A stretch of DNA of 64,000 nt from Phymorhynchus buccinoides (taxonomy: Eukaryota > Mollusca > Gastropoda > Neogastropoda > Raphitomidae), in the NCBI GenBank assembly GCA_017654935.2, contig CM065695.1:24722475-24786474 (forward strand). Reading direction: 5' to 3'. The notes under the pieces are model-generated. The model was not told where the DNA came from. It saw only the letters and a list, made by a program, of their open reading frames with translations, and did not search any database. The position numbers were made by a program, and so were the translations under genes. Positions 20,089 to 31,336 of the stretch are shown here, in pieces (within the stretch, counting starts at the first letter, position 1; each line of letters opens with the position of its first letter).

Positions 20089-21231
20089 AACGCAGACTCG
20101 AATACTATTTGGAAAAAAATAACGCTCTTCCCAAATTCCAGGCAGGTTTTCGAAAACACAGATGCTGCATGGAACAAGTTATAAGATTAACCTCCTATGT
20201 CAAAAAAGCCTTTGCAAGACGCAGGAAAGTCCTCGCCACCTTTTTTGATATCAAGGGGGCGTACGACTCCGTTTGGCATGGGAGGCTTTTAGATAAAATC
20301 AGCAGTCTCGGTATTCACGGGAATATGTTTAATTTTATACAACATTTTATAAACAACCGTTCTTTAAGAGTCAAAGTGGGTTCCTCCGTGTCAAAAATAC
20401 ATCAAATTGACATGGGGGTCCCCCAAGGCAGTATCATCGCACCGACTCTGTTTAACATCATGATCCATGATATTTCTAAACTAAAATTAAATAATTGTCA
20501 AATTTCTATGTATGCTGACGACATAGCCATCTGGTCGTCAGCATTCACGAAAAGTTCAAAAGCATTGACAAAACACCTACAAAGTCATCAAACCAACACA
20601 AGTCTTATTATTGACTATCTACAGAAAAACGGATTCTCCTTGTCTTCGGACAAGTGTGAGTTAATGTGCTTTCGTCATAACCTAATTCAAAAAAACATTA
20701 GCATTAATATTTTGGGCCAACCGAAATCTATAACAAATGAAGTCAAATTTTTAGGGGTAGTGCTTACACCACGCCTTAATTGGGGCCCACATATTGACCA
20801 CCTTTGTAAAAAAGCTATTAAGGGCGTCAATTTTGTCCGAATTATCTCTTCTCAGATATGGGCTCAAAATACAAAATTTCTTGTTCATCTTACACAAGCC
20901 CTAGTTCGCAGCCGTTTAACTTATGGAATGGAAGCATTCCATAACATTACAAATAATTTACTAGACAGATTACAAACAACAGAACTTAAAGCTCTTAAAG
21001 CCGAACTTAAAGTTCCAAAATTTGCAAACAACAACCTAGTTTATGGTACAATGGGATGGATTCCTCTAAACTACCTTATGAAATTAAATACCTCAGCATT
21101 TTTAACAAGGCTATATGCAACAAACTATTTTTCACTAGAAAGCTTTAATGAAGAATTTGAAGATCCCTTCTATAACCATCCATCCTTTCAACAACAAAAA
21201 ACAATAATTGCACAGAAAGTTTGCAACCCAC
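19990..21231 (+). pseudogene. Reverse transcriptase domain of the I-group element
   Basis: In the second frame the usual YRPISLTP-type motif (about 20035) leads into FQAGFRKHRC, FFDIKGAYDSVWH (motif A), MGVPQGSIIAPTLF (motif B) and MYADDIAIW (motif C, with both Asp present). The thumb follows and then DRLQTTELKALK, common in Jockey/I RTs. The frame is open to 21231, where the L2/CR1-like insertion begins. The core motifs are preserved, but the upstream deletion and frameshift and the insertion make the element inactive. Confidence 0.85.
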
Positions 21232-21236
21232 TAGAC

Positions 21237-22259
21237 GTGGGTCTAACAAATCGCTTTCAGACTGTCTTGATCAACAACTGCAGTTCAGATCCGAAGTTAA
21301 TTTCTTGTGGTGTACCTCAGGGATCTGTATTGGGGCCAGTTCTCTTTGTCCTGTACACTGCTCCTCTCTCTGATGTTTTTGCTAGTCACTCTGTTATTGA
21401 CCATTCTTTTGCTGATGATACCCAGCTTCAAAAATCGGCGGAACCTACCCAACTTGACAGCGCTATTCAGTCTATGGAATCCTGCCTTCATGATGTCAAA
21501 TCCTGGATGACATGCAACAAATTAAAACTTAATGATGACAAAACGGAAGCTCTGATTGTTTCCTCTCAGCGTATGTCTGCAACGATATCTCTTCCAGAAA
21601 CTCTTACAGTTGGCAATGCTTGTGTTCAGTTTTTTAAGTCAGCAAAGAATCTCGGAGTTACCCTCGATTCAAATCTTAAAATGCATAAACAGGTTATTAA
21701 TCTCATATGTTCCATCAATTATGAGCTCAGACGAATCAGTGCTGTTCGACACTTTCTGTCTGTTGCAGCCACGAAAACTCTTATTTCTGCCTTTATTCTT
21801 TCCCGCATTGACTATTGCAACTCTCTTCTCTGTGGCTGTCCTAAGTATCTCCTGCAACGTGTTCAAAAACTGCAAAACAGTGCAGCACGCCTCACTCTCA
21901 AGATTCCACGTTCTGATCATATAACACCTCATCTTCGTAACTTGCACTGGCTTCCAGTAGAGGCTAGAATCAAGTATAAAATAGCTTGCCTTTGTTTCGG
22001 TGCTGTTCACTCCTCTGGTCCCGTCTATCTCTCCGAACTAGTAACTGTCTACTTACCTGCTCGCTCCCTACGTTCTTCCTCTGACTGCTGCACACTCAAG
22101 GTTCCTCGGGTCCACACGAAATCGTTTGGTGAACGATCTTTCTACTATTTAGCACCTCACTTATGGAATTCCCTCCCACAACATGTCCGCTCATCTGACT
22201 CTATTTCCGCCTTTCGCTCTGCCCTTAAAACTCACTTGTTTCGGACATATTATGATTGA
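21237..22259 (+). CDS. 5'-truncated reverse transcriptase of the nested L2/CR1-like element (first copy)
   Basis: The frame enters within the RT palm (NRFQTVLINN), continues with CGVPQGSVLGPVLFVLY, HSFADDTQLQ (motif C), LKLNDDKTEALIV and LGVTLDSN, and ends with LHWLPVEARIKYKI, SFYYLAPHLWNSLPQ and AFRSALKTHLF before TGA. It is the same family as the RT at 11342 but a different subfamily. It reads in the same frame as the host element's RT, so the two appear as one 716-codon open frame. This is a fusion by insertion and not a real two-RT protein. Confidence 0.88.
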   Translation: MGLTNRFQTVLINNCSSDPKLISCGVPQGSVLGPVLFVLYTAPLSDVFASHSVIDHSFADDTQLQKSAEPTQLDSAIQSMESCLHDVKSWMTCNKLKLNDDKTEALIVSSQRMSATISLPETLTVGNACVQFFKSAKNLGVTLDSNLKMHKQVINLICSINYELRRISAVRHFLSVAATKTLISAFILSRIDYCNSLLCGCPKYLLQRVQKLQNSAARLTLKIPRSDHITPHLRNLHWLPVEARIKYKIACLCFGAVHSSGPVYLSELVTVYLPARSLRSSSDCCTLKVPRVHTKSFGERSFYYLAPHLWNSLPQHVRSSDSISAFRSALKTHLFRTYYD

Positions 22260-22620
22260 TTAGTGTTTGTGTGTGAGGTGTGTGTGTGTGTGTGTGTGGG
22301 GGGGGGGGGGGTGTCCGTTTTATTGCAGAAATCTTGTAAAAAAATGTATTTACAATTATTTTATTATTCGTATTTTGTATGTAGAATGTCTACGTCTTGT
22401 AAACTTTAAATGCTTGTAAATGAGGTAGAAGGGTATTTTTGTTTTTGCAAAATTTGTCTATTATAATTAGTCATGTAATTGGTATGTCGATGGCAGTATG
22501 ATTTTATTTCAAGTTGCAGTATTGTATTCAAACTTGATTGGGAATGTGAATGTGGTCTCTATGTTTCTTCTTAGAATGTTCATGTTGTAACTATTTTACT
22601 TGTATAATTAATTGTGTGCG

Positions 22621-22764
<144 letters not shown>

Positions 22765-22930
22765 TAAGGAAGTAAGAGAACGTTGTGTGTAAGCATCGTG
22801 CTTATTTTACTTTCTAATGATTAATTATTTGTTTGCCTTTAATGTTCTTGTTATCAATGTAAAGTGCACTGAGCTCATGTGAGAAAGAGCGCTATATAAA
22901 TTCCCATTATTATTATTATTATTATTAGAC

Positions 22931-23962
22931 TATTCCCGGGAAATGCTTTCCATGGCAGGCCTGGAAATAGACGATATTGAAACCCACCCAAAATTTCCTA
23001 TTCCACATTGGGAGTGGGAATCAGCAAACTTTGATATCTCACTACATCAGATGTATTCCAAATCAAATCAACCAAACCTACTCTCAGTTGCTGCTAAAGA
23101 AAAAATTTCTGAAATTCAACACCACTTATTGATTTACACAGACGGATCCAAGATCTCCAAATCACAAATAGGTTGCGCTTTTACCATTCCAACCCTCAAA
23201 ATAACTAAATCCTTTTGTCTAAATTCAAAAATCTCAATATTCAGTGCAGAACTCTGGGCAATTCTTGAAGCCTGCTTTTTTATTAATGAATTCCCAAAAT
23301 CACCTTTCCAAGTTACAATCCTTACAGATTCTCTATCCTCAGTGCAAGCACTGCAAAGCAATACAAAAAACAGAAGAAAAATTATTCAAGAAATACAAAA
23401 CCTTATACATCAAATAAGAATTAAAAGCACTGATTTAACTATAATGTGGATCCCTTCCCACCTGGGACTTATGGGGAACAACCTCGCGGACATAGCTGCC
23501 AAAAGGGCAGCAGAACATACCGAGGGCCAGCCTATAAATATTAAATTATCCCTTTCTGAATTTAAAAATCACTTAAAACGTTGTGTGTTCCAGAAGTGGG
23601 CCAAGGAGTTGGATTCCTACTCCGCGGCCCACTCCCGGTACAGGAAATTTATTAAAGATGGACTTTGTTTGTCTGTCCCCTACAAAATTCAGGGCAGAAT
23701 CAATAGATTCTACACTGACTCCATCCAATGTAAATTTAAGAGCACCCCATGCAAATGTTGAGAAATCTTCAGTTTGAATCATATTTTTGATCCCTGTAAT
23801 CAGATAAAGAATGAACTACAACCTGTTATAGATAAATGTGAACAAAATAATCTAACATACAATGAAAAAAATATTTTAAGTAAACACGATAAATTAGGTT
23901 GGTCACCAATAGTTTGGCTCGCCAGGACAATTGGCCAGGCGTCATTCAACCATCTTATATAA
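22931..23962 (+). pseudogene. RNase H and C-terminal tail of the I-group element (first copy)
   Basis: The frame resumes after the insertion and shows the RNase H residues in YTDGSK, SAELWAI, TDSLSS and NNLADIAAK, with WIPSHLGLMGN. It then runs into the Cys-rich tail, where CKC is followed by a TGA stop at 23759-23761. Beyond it the same frame continues with HIFDPCNQ to the stop at 23960-23962. The premature stop therefore separates the zinc-binding Cys/His residues, and both assembled copies share it. Confidence 0.8.
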
Positions 23963-25480
23963 AAATTAAAATTTGTTCTTGTTGGTGGGGATGGAGTCCC
24001 TCCGGGGCGCGGGCCGGATACCTACCTGCATTCCTGCTCCCTTTCCCTCCTTCCCCTTTTTAACTAATTCATGCGCCTGATGGGCCAGGGCGACTCTTTT
24101 GAGCCCACCATTTTTTAAAAATCCTTTCCCCCTGTAGGTGGGTGTCCGGCGCGCGCAACGGGGGGTTCTTTCGTAGCCGTCGCGCTTTTGCGCTTGTGCT
24201 CCCCCCCCTTTTTGGGACTACTCAAGCGGTGCCTTGCCACTGCTCAGAGCTGAGAGGAGGGGTCCCTTTCCCTCCCTCCCTCCGTTCCGAGCATACAAGA
24301 ATCGTTAACCATCCCCACCTTCACCTTCACTACCATCACCACCACTAGTAAAAAGTTTTTACATTTTGCTTAAAACCACTCTTTTTCTTTTAGACTCCAT
24401 CATGACATCAAGGGCGGGAGAGTTTTTGTTGCTACCCCCCCTTGGGATCAGATGGAACAAATAAAACTACTTATACTAATTATAGTAATGGAGGCCTCTG
24501 GCGTTCCCCCACTTGTTAACAACATTATCATATAACATAACAGATTCTGACTAAGACTGGGTTCGTCCACTTAAAAAACTAATTACCAATGGTCAGGTTC
24601 CATGACCTAATCACACATAAACAAACTAAATTTTAATAGTAACTTTTAAAACTAAATGAATCCTGTTATTTATAAACTGAATTTTTAATTTTTTTTAACC
24701 TATTTTAACATGTGAAAACTACTAGGGATATATACTCTAATAAAACATCTCTATACTATGTATATCACGTCCTAAGGGACAAGATTTAACTGGTTAAATA
24801 TTAGGATTATACTAAATAGTTTGTATGTAAAAGTTGTGTACATAATAATAATGTACATATCATTTTTTAAACCACTAAATCTTTTTTGACCATCTGGTCA
24901 TTGACAGACTTGGACTGAGATTGGGTTCGCCCACTTGGAAGACTGGCTATCAGTGGTCAGGTTCCATAACCTAATTAAAACATAAACAAATATAATTTTA
25001 ATAGTAACTTTTAAATAAAACGAATTTTATCATTTATAAACTAACTTTTTAATAAATTTCTAACTTATTTTCACATATGTGAAAACTATTAGGGATATGC
25101 ACTTTGATGGAATGTCCCCACGTTGTATCATGTCCTAAGGGACAAGATTTAATAGGTTAAATACTTAAAGAACAAAACAAAAACTAAAAATATTTAATCA
25201 TAGCTCAATTAATTTTAACATTCTTTTTATAAAAATAGTAAATACAACTTAACTCATTAAAAGACTAAATAGCTTGTATGTAAAAGTTGTGTACATAATA
25301 ATAATGTACATATTATTTTTAATAACACCTTTTGGTTTTTTAAATTTCTTAAACCAATTACATTTTTTATGATCATTTGGTCATTAACTTTGTACAGTTT
25401 TGTATACAGGCCTATGCCTCTTAAGAATTTTAATAATAAAGCTCTTTTGAGCACAACATGGATTTAAAAAAAAAAAAAAA
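23963..25480 (+). mobile_element. 3' region of the I-group element with internal tandem duplication (first copy)
   Basis: GC-rich sequence (to about 24340) with C and G runs gives way to AT-rich sequence. Two diverged tandem copies of about 350 bp lie at about 24555-24900 and 24913-25320. Both contain GGTCAGGTTCCATAACCTAAT-like, CCTAAGGGACAAGATTTAA and GTACATAATAATAATGTACA words in the same order. AATAAA at about 25434 is followed by an A run at 25466-25481, a plausible 3' end. No gene is seen. Confidence 0.55.
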
Positions 25481-25885
25481 AGCTCAGTTGAGCGTAAAGC
25501 ATGAATTCTAACAGTAGCCCTGGTTTTTAAAAAATTAGACTTCCTCCAATCTGCCAGACTTAAAGCAAACAGCCAAATATCTTTTACAAACAAAATATTT
25601 TATTACAAACATAAATTTTCAAAACCAACAAAAACTCTAGACTTGTGCGCAATTAAAACTTCTAAAAATCTTTCTAAAAATAACTTACTTAAATAATATA
25701 AAAAATTATAACTTTAAAAACATATCTTATCATTTAAAAATCCACTTTTTTCAGGATCTTTATAATTTCAAATGCCCCAAATGGTCTTTTGACCCAGAAG
25801 GCGTAAAAGCTCTATTTTTCTCTCTCTCTCTCACAGACCAAATGGTGGAGAGAAAAAAGGTGGGGCGCTCTTCTGTCAGCTGTGG
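25481..25885. other. AT-rich spacer, no gene recognised
   Basis: Only a short CT run (25820-25832) stands out. This may still be retrotransposon-derived. Confidence 0.3.
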
Positions 25886-26334
25886 CGGTCAGCCCCATAC
25901 TCTTGAAGTGAAATGCGTCCAAGAATAGGATATGCGTTTCAGATTTTGGTTGGATTTACATTATGTAATATGTACTAATATGCATATTTGTAAAAGCATA
26001 GTATTTGTTGGTTGCAATTACATTATTAAGCTAATTGATTCTTTACCAATTACGTCTATGATTATGCATTCGTGCAAACATTCTGTCAATGTCAGAATCT
26101 AATTATTGTGATGCACCTACAAAGTTATTTTTTTACAAGTAATATTTTCTTGTGAATTTGTTGTATGCTAACTATGGGTTGTTATGCAACAGAAATTAAC
26201 ATTGTGTATCATATAAATAATATCATAATTTATATTGGCACTTTAATGAAGTTTCCCATTCTCATTCAAAATAATGGTGTTTTCTTTGACTTGAGACAAA
26301 AAAGGTTTTGTGTGGATGCAAGAGACACAAATCC

Positions 26335-26517
26335 CTTTTTTGCATCAAGTCGAAGAAGTTTGTTGCCATGCTTTGCCATGTCATTGAATTGGTCTCGTTC
26401 CGTGAGAGTCATTTCCCTTTTCTCGAGTAGATGGGCTTCGTCATTCAGCTGTGGCTGACCTGAAGTTCTACAAACGAGCCAGTCACGCAGTTTCGTCTTG
26501 TACAATGTCCAAGACAT
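26335..26517 (-). pseudogene. Unidentified open frame in the inserted segment (first copy)
   Basis: A real ATG at 26515-26517 opens a hydrophilic frame leftward (MSWTLYKTKLRDWLVCRTSG..., with EKREMTLTERDQFNDMAKHG further on). It passes into the 25886-type direct repeat at about 26333 and stops at 26266. I do not recognise the family. It looks like a piece of a mobile-element protein because it lies wholly within the inserted segment. Confidence 0.25.
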
Positions 26518-26875
26518 GCCAAGTTTTTCCTACAAAACGTTTTACCCGCCATCCACCCCTAGTCTCATCCAGAAGAGAATGCTCTACAGAGTGGTTAAGG
26601 GGTTAGTACCGGCCTTACCCCCTGAAGACTTCATCACTTATCACAAATCGAGCAGACTGATAAGATCCGGACTTCCTTACTCGTCGAACCCAATCAGATC
26701 CGCAGTTAGAAACAACAACAAAGCAATAAAAGTTCCCTCCTCAAACACCGACCAGTTCAAAAACTTTCTTTGTTAGAACACCAACAGAGTGGAACCATCT
26801 GAATAACAGCACCGTCCAAGCCATCTCCGTTGAGGCCTTCAAAAGACAGCTATTAATCAACCAAGATCAATAAAC
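26500..26875 (+). pseudogene. C-terminal remnant of an L2/CR1-type reverse transcriptase (first copy)
   Basis: The translation shows PSLIQKRMLYRVVKGLVPAL and IKVPSSNTDQFKNF. After a frameshift at about 26770 it shows TEWNHLNNSTVQAISVEAFK before a stop near 26873. These match the C-terminal segments of the same RT type as at 6958-7513 (LFYRIAEGHIPA; AAEWNKL). No catalytic core remains. Confidence 0.7.
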
Positions 26876-27683
26876 CGCCTCTTGCACAATCTCTCCCCGT
26901 AATGCCAGACTACTGGATTGTAGTGACGTATTTGAAAGAAGAAGAAGGAGGATATGTCTTGTTGGGTGTGTTTGACTAGAAGGTTTTTTCTACAGGGAAA
27001 TCCGGTTTTCCTTCTCACCCCTTGCTGGTGCCAGGTGTAGGGAAACCTCCCTGGTGTCAGACTGTGTTGATCACATTAGGCAACAACCCACCCAACAACA
27101 CCACACTCTGGGCGGTCAGTCCCACACTCTTGAAGTGAGATACGGCCAAGTATAGGATACGTTTCAGATTTTCGTTGGATGTACGTTATGTAATATGTAC
27201 TAATATGTATATTTGTAAAATCATAGTATTTGTTGGTTGCAATTACATTATTAAACTAATTAATTCTTTGCCAATTACGTCTATGATTATGTATTCGTGC
27301 AAACATGCTGTCAATGTCATCATCTAATTATTTTGACGCACCTACAAAGTTATTTCTTTTACGAATTTGCTGTATGCTAACTATGGGTTGTTATGCAACA
27401 GAAATTAACATTGTGTATCATATACATAATATCATAATTTACATTGGCACTTTAATAAAGTTGCTAATTCTCACTCAAAATAATGGTGTTTTCTTTGACT
27501 TGAGACAAAACAGGTTTTGTGTGGATGCAAGAGACACAAATATATTGAATATATATGCAGGGCCTGTTTGTCTGTCTGTCTGTCTCTATGTGCACATGCT
27601 TGTTTATTTTCCACATGACATGTTCTGTCCGTAAGTTTGTCTTAAAAATGAAGGCACTCTGAGATTTTTCAATTAACCCAACA

Positions 27684-30575
27684 GACAAATGCTCTGTGAC
27701 ATCTCTCAGCGCTGGTCCAACTAAAGGGTTGTATCAGTGTTTTTACTGTTGTAATCGTTGTTATAATATTAAACGCATTCCACGGTGGTTTGAAAGCAAC
27801 CAAACGAACAAGAACAAACGAGCCAGTGAATACTGCAGTTCTCTTGGACAAGGATTAGGCGTTCCTTTTTGTGCTCATGACTTTGTTTCTGCTATTTTCA
27901 AACATTCCAAGATAAGTACGGTGTTAACTGGCTTGTCATTTGGTGGACAGACTTTGCCAGGCTTATACAGACAAGCAATCGTGTCTCAGGATAGGACTGT
28001 TGTCTATCACTCCGTTCGGTTGGAATCTTTTTTATACACTGAAAAAGATCTGTGCATAACTGCATCATTCGGATTTATGGTACTGGTCGAAAGCTGTAAG
28101 ATTAAATATATTGACCATGATGCAGGCGTTGCTTGCGAGTCTGAGCCAGTGACCGGTCAGCAGTTGCATGATAGCATGAAGAAGATATCTTTGCCAAAGC
28201 CATCGTTGTTGCAGAAGACACAGTACTTCTCTTTAGCAGTTTGCTTGGATGCTTCTTTGACGCATAGTTTTCTGTTGTGTGGTTTTCTTCAGTCTTTACC
28301 TTGTGGTGGGACACGAGTAACTCCATGTACATTTTCTGCTCAAGTTTCAACCACACACCACCCCCACAGACAGCAAGATCCAAAGAATAAGGGCACAATT
28401 CCAGTCCCCATGTTTTTATGTAACGATGGAACATCTAACGTTTCCTTTACTCTGCTCTGTGACTTCATAACAGACTGCCCAGATGATAGTGATGAATCGT
28501 TCTGTCATCATAACCCTTGCGTCCACAAGTTCACCTGTGATAATGGATACTGTGTGTCATATGATGACGTTTGCAACAGAGTACCTCATTGCATGGACGA
28601 ATCAGATGAGCAGAAATGCATCAAGTTTAGAGCAAAAACTACACAGAGAGTGTTGCTATCGCCGGTTCTAGTCAACTTTAATGGTAGGGAATCGTTCGTG
28701 TCAACTGTGATGAACGTTAACAAATCATGTCCGGGATCTCACTATCGTTGCCCTGGCCCATTAAACGACTGCGTGCCTGTCTACACCCGATGTAATCAAA
28801 TGTACGATTGTGTGGACCACCGGGACGAAGAGGGATGCGAAGAAATGTCCTGTCCAGGGTTCTTTAAATGTAGGGCTTCTCAGATATGTGTCCATAGCCA
28901 CCACCTGTGTGACGGATGGCCTCATTGTCCACGCCATGATGACGAATTGTCCTGTAACGTGACTTGTCCTGAAGCATGCACGTGTCAAGGTCACACATTT
29001 GTATGTATAAAACCTTTCACTGTGTCGGGTTATTCCAAGATTCGTTTTTTAGATGCTACCGATTCAGGTATGGTACTCTCTGACGTGGCTCATAATCTCT
29101 ACCTTATCCATCTAATTTTTTCCAGTTGCTCTTTGACACATTTACCTGCAGTAAATTTACTAAATCTGAAAGTTCTAGACCTCAGTCGTAATTTGTTGCA
29201 AAATATTAACATGACTCACTTTGTTCATCTTGAAAATCTGCAAAGACTGGTGCTGTCAGACAACCCTGTAATACATCTGTCTGCTGATTCCTCATCTGGT
29301 CTCCAACAAAGTAAACTTACCATACTAGATCTGTCACAAACAGCCATTTTGGAGTTCAACAGCAGGTTTTTAGCAATGTTTTCACATTTGCAGAAACTTA
29401 ATTTGTCGCTGACGAAAGTTAATAAAATCAACCCAAACGGCTTTCATTTCTTACCACGACTTTCAGAACTGTTAATGCATGGCAGTCCGGTAAAAACATT
29501 TCAACCCGACTTATTTCAGCATTCTTCCAATATCCGTAAAATATCAACAGACAACTACAAAATATGCTGCGACAAAATCATTCCTAATGCCATGTATGAT
29601 ATAGAATGCATTGCTCCCAAAGATGAAATTTCATCCTGCAGAAATTTACTACATTCAGGGGTCTATCGCGGATTTCTGTGGTTTGTTGCATGTCTCTCTG
29701 TGACTGGCAACGTCTTGTGTTTACTTGCTCGTATTTTTGCAAAAAGACTCACTTCTTCCAGTGGTTACAGCATATTTGTTACGAACCTTACCTTGTCGGA
29801 TTTTCTCATGGGTATCTATATTTCTATCATTGGGACGGCTGACAGTATTTTTCGAGGTAGATATCTGTTCCTCGACGATTTTTGGAAAAGCAGTGTTGTC
29901 TGTAAAGTGGGTGGGGTTCTCTGTCTGGTGTCTAATGAAGTATCAGCTCTTGCCATTTGGCTCATCACTCTAGATCGATTTGTTGTTCTTCATTTCCCAT
30001 TCAGCACTTTCCGATTTGCCAGAAAATCCGCCATGATAGTTTGTATTTTTATTTGGTTCACTGGCTGGCTTCTTGCCATTTTCCCCCTACTTCCAATGAC
30101 AGCTCACTGGGAATTTTACAGCCAGACAGGAATTTGTATTCCGTTACCTGTAACGAGACAAGCATTCAAAGGACGAATTTATTCTTTCAGTATATTGATT
30201 GTACTGAATTTTGTGCTGTTTTCACTCATTGCCTCTGGTCAGGTTTTTATTTATTACACAGTGCAAAAAAATACATTGAAAGTAGATTCTACAAAAACAC
30301 CACAGGACATGACCATTGCGCGACGGTTGATTGCTGTAGCTGCAACAGATTTCATGTGCTGGTTTCCTATTGGGCTGTGTGGAATGTTGGCACTGGCAAA
30401 AATTCCAATTCCTGGCGAGGTCAATGTTGCACTAGCTGTTTTTGTGCTGCCTTTAAACTCAGCAATCAATCCGTTTATGTATAACCTCAATGTTATGGCA
30501 GAAAAACGACGGAAATCCAAAGAAGCAAGAGTTCTAAAATGGCTGGAAAGTCAGGCTGACTTTATCAAAGGCTAA
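27684..30575 (+). CDS. Receptor 1: lectin-like/LDLa/LRR seven-helix receptor, GRL101-like (first copy)
   Basis: This is a single large 3' exon. The frame is open from a stop at 27660-27662 with no early ATG, and CAATTAACCCAACAG at about 27683 is a good splice acceptor, so upstream exons (signal peptide) are expected but not found. Domains in order: a degenerate C-type-lectin-like region (about 27770-28140); four LDL-receptor class A modules (about 28409-28515, 28518-28620, 28727-28842, 28848-28955), three with DSDE, ESDE or RDEE-type calcium motifs; a Cys-rich LRR N-cap (CPEACTC); several leucine-rich repeats (29020-29550); a Cys-rich C-cap; and seven membrane helices (29670-30500). The TM3 end is LDRF (an intact Asp-Arg), TM6 has FMCWFP and TM7 NPFMY. 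This architecture matches Lymnaea GRL101 and is related to LGR/RXFP receptors. It probably acts at the plasma membrane through G proteins; the ligand is unknown. Stop at 30573-30575. Confidence 0.85.
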   Translation, partial: DKCSVTSLSAGPTKGLYQCFYCCNRCYNIKRIPRWFESNQTNKNKRASEYCSSLGQGLGVPFCAHDFVSAIFKHSKISTVLTGLSFGGQTLPGLYRQAIVSQDRTVVYHSVRLESFLYTEKDLCITASFGFMVLVESCKIKYIDHDAGVACESEPVTGQQLHDSMKKISLPKPSLLQKTQYFSLAVCLDASLTHSFLLCGFLQSLPCGGTRVTPCTFSAQVSTTHHPHRQQDPKNKGTIPVPMFLCNDGTSNVSFTLLCDFITDCPDDSDESFCHHNPCVHKFTCDNGYCVSYDDVCNRVPHCMDESDEQKCIKFRAKTTQRVLLSPVLVNFNGRESFVSTVMNVNKSCPGSHYRCPGPLNDCVPVYTRCNQMYDCVDHRDEEGCEEMSCPGFFKCRASQICVHSHHLCDGWPHCPRHDDELSCNVTCPEACTCQGHTFVCIKPFTVSGYSKIRFLDATDSGMVLSDVAHNLYLIHLIFSSCSLTHLPAVNLLNLKVLDLSRNLLQNINMTHFVHLENLQRLVLSDNPVIHLSADSSSGLQQSKLTILDLSQTAILEFNSRFLAMFSHLQKLNLSLTKVNKINPNGFHFLPRLSELLMHGSPVKTFQPDLFQHSSNIRKISTDNYKICCDKIIPNAMYDIECIAPKDEISSCRNLLHSGVYRGFLWFVACLSVTGNVLCLLARIFAKRLTSSSGYSIFVTNLTLSDFLMGIYISIIGTADSIFRGRYLFLDDFWKSSVVCKVGGVLCLVSNEVSALAIWLITLDRFVVLHFPFSTFRFARKSAMIVCIFIWFTGWLLAIFPLLPMTAHWEFYSQTGICIPLPVTRQAFKGRIYSFSILIVLNFVLFSLIASGQVFIYYTVQKNTLKVDSTKTPQDMTIARRLIAVAATDFMCWFPIGLCGMLALAKIPIPGEVNVALAVFVLPLNSAINPFMYNLNVMAEKRRKSKEARVLKWLESQADFIKG

Positions 30576-30604
30576 GCGTTTTACTGCATTAGAGAAAACA
30601 TGAA

Positions 30605-30870
30605 AAAGCATTAAACTTCTTCTTCTGCGTTCTTCAGGCTACGCATCAAACCCTCAGACCGAGTGCTGCCACAAAACTGAACATCAGGCGAAGGTCTTCT
30701 GCCATCCCCTAGAGTTTGGTTATGAGGTTTGTTCCTATAGGCCAGGTCTGTTGCCGCATCTGATTTTACTACAAGTCCTGAAGGATGTGGGAAGGGTTCT
30801 GATCGGCTTGCCAGCACTGGCATCGGGATGAGTCTCCATCCCAATCAATCTTAGGTGCATTGAACAAATA
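30605..30870 (-). pseudogene. C-terminal zinc-ribbon-like remnant of a non-LTR retrotransposon protein (first copy)
   Basis: Reading leftward from about 30860, CQCWQADQNPSHILQD matches the C-x-C-x(n)-H Cys/His segment at the C-terminus of many LINE polyproteins. In shifted frames it is followed by words expected of the rest of that tail. The sequence is broken by stops and frameshifts. It lies between the two receptor genes. Confidence 0.5.
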
Positions 30871-31336
30871 CACCTTAACGGAAGGCCTGTAATTTGTTAT
30901 TGTGGTGTATAATGTGTTTAAGGTACTATAATTACTGAAGCCGAGGCACTTTTTTGTCATTTTCCTGTATTGCCTTTTTATTTTTTTATTTTTATGTAAC
31001 TGGCTTTATATTGAGAACATACATTGAAATTAAATGTATATCAAAAATGACAAAGATAAACTGGTACCTTAATGCTTTGACGTGGTACCATTGACTTTCT
31101 TGTGTACAAAAGTATCCATCGTTTTCAAATGCACACACAACAAATATTTTGATTTTTTTTAGCCAAATCACACTACATAGTTCCACACTTGTAGTGTAAA
31201 TGGATAACAATAATGATAGGCCTGTATGTTTTGTTGTTGCTGTGAAACAACGACTTTGCTCTGGAATTAATATTACATGTACTAAGAAAAAAAGTTGAAA
31301 ATTTTGTTGCTTTTGTGGTGTTTTTAATTTCAACAG
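30871..31336. other. Intergenic/intron sequence between the two receptor exons
   Basis: AT-rich. It must hold or follow the 5' exon(s) of receptor 2, but I could not identify a signal-peptide exon. The last 30 bases are a pyrimidine-rich tract ending TTTTAATTTCAACAG, a strong splice acceptor. Confidence 0.4.

Larger units (their letters stand above)
25886..27545 (+). repeat. 440-bp direct repeats flanking an inserted segment, upstream of receptor 1 (first copy)
   Basis: Bases about 25886-26333 and 27111-27545 are about 90 percent alike. Shared strings include TAATATGTACTAATATG, AGTATTTGTTGGTTGCAATT and GCTAACTATGGGTTGTTATG. Between them lie the RT remnant 26500-26875, a GAAGAAGAAG tail at about 26937 and about 160 bp of unknown sequence. 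The pair most likely arose by duplication of the receptor's 5' flank, with the insert between. Confidence 0.8.

Noticed and set aside
27696..27698. GTG at 27696 (and GTG at 31315) as translation starts of the receptors
   Set aside because: Both lack an ATG, and the adjacent CAACAG splice acceptors indicate that these are internal or terminal exons.
30254..30520. Minus-strand and alternative-frame open frames inside the receptor exons
   Set aside because: They overlap helices with clear receptor motifs in the main frame. They are shadows.
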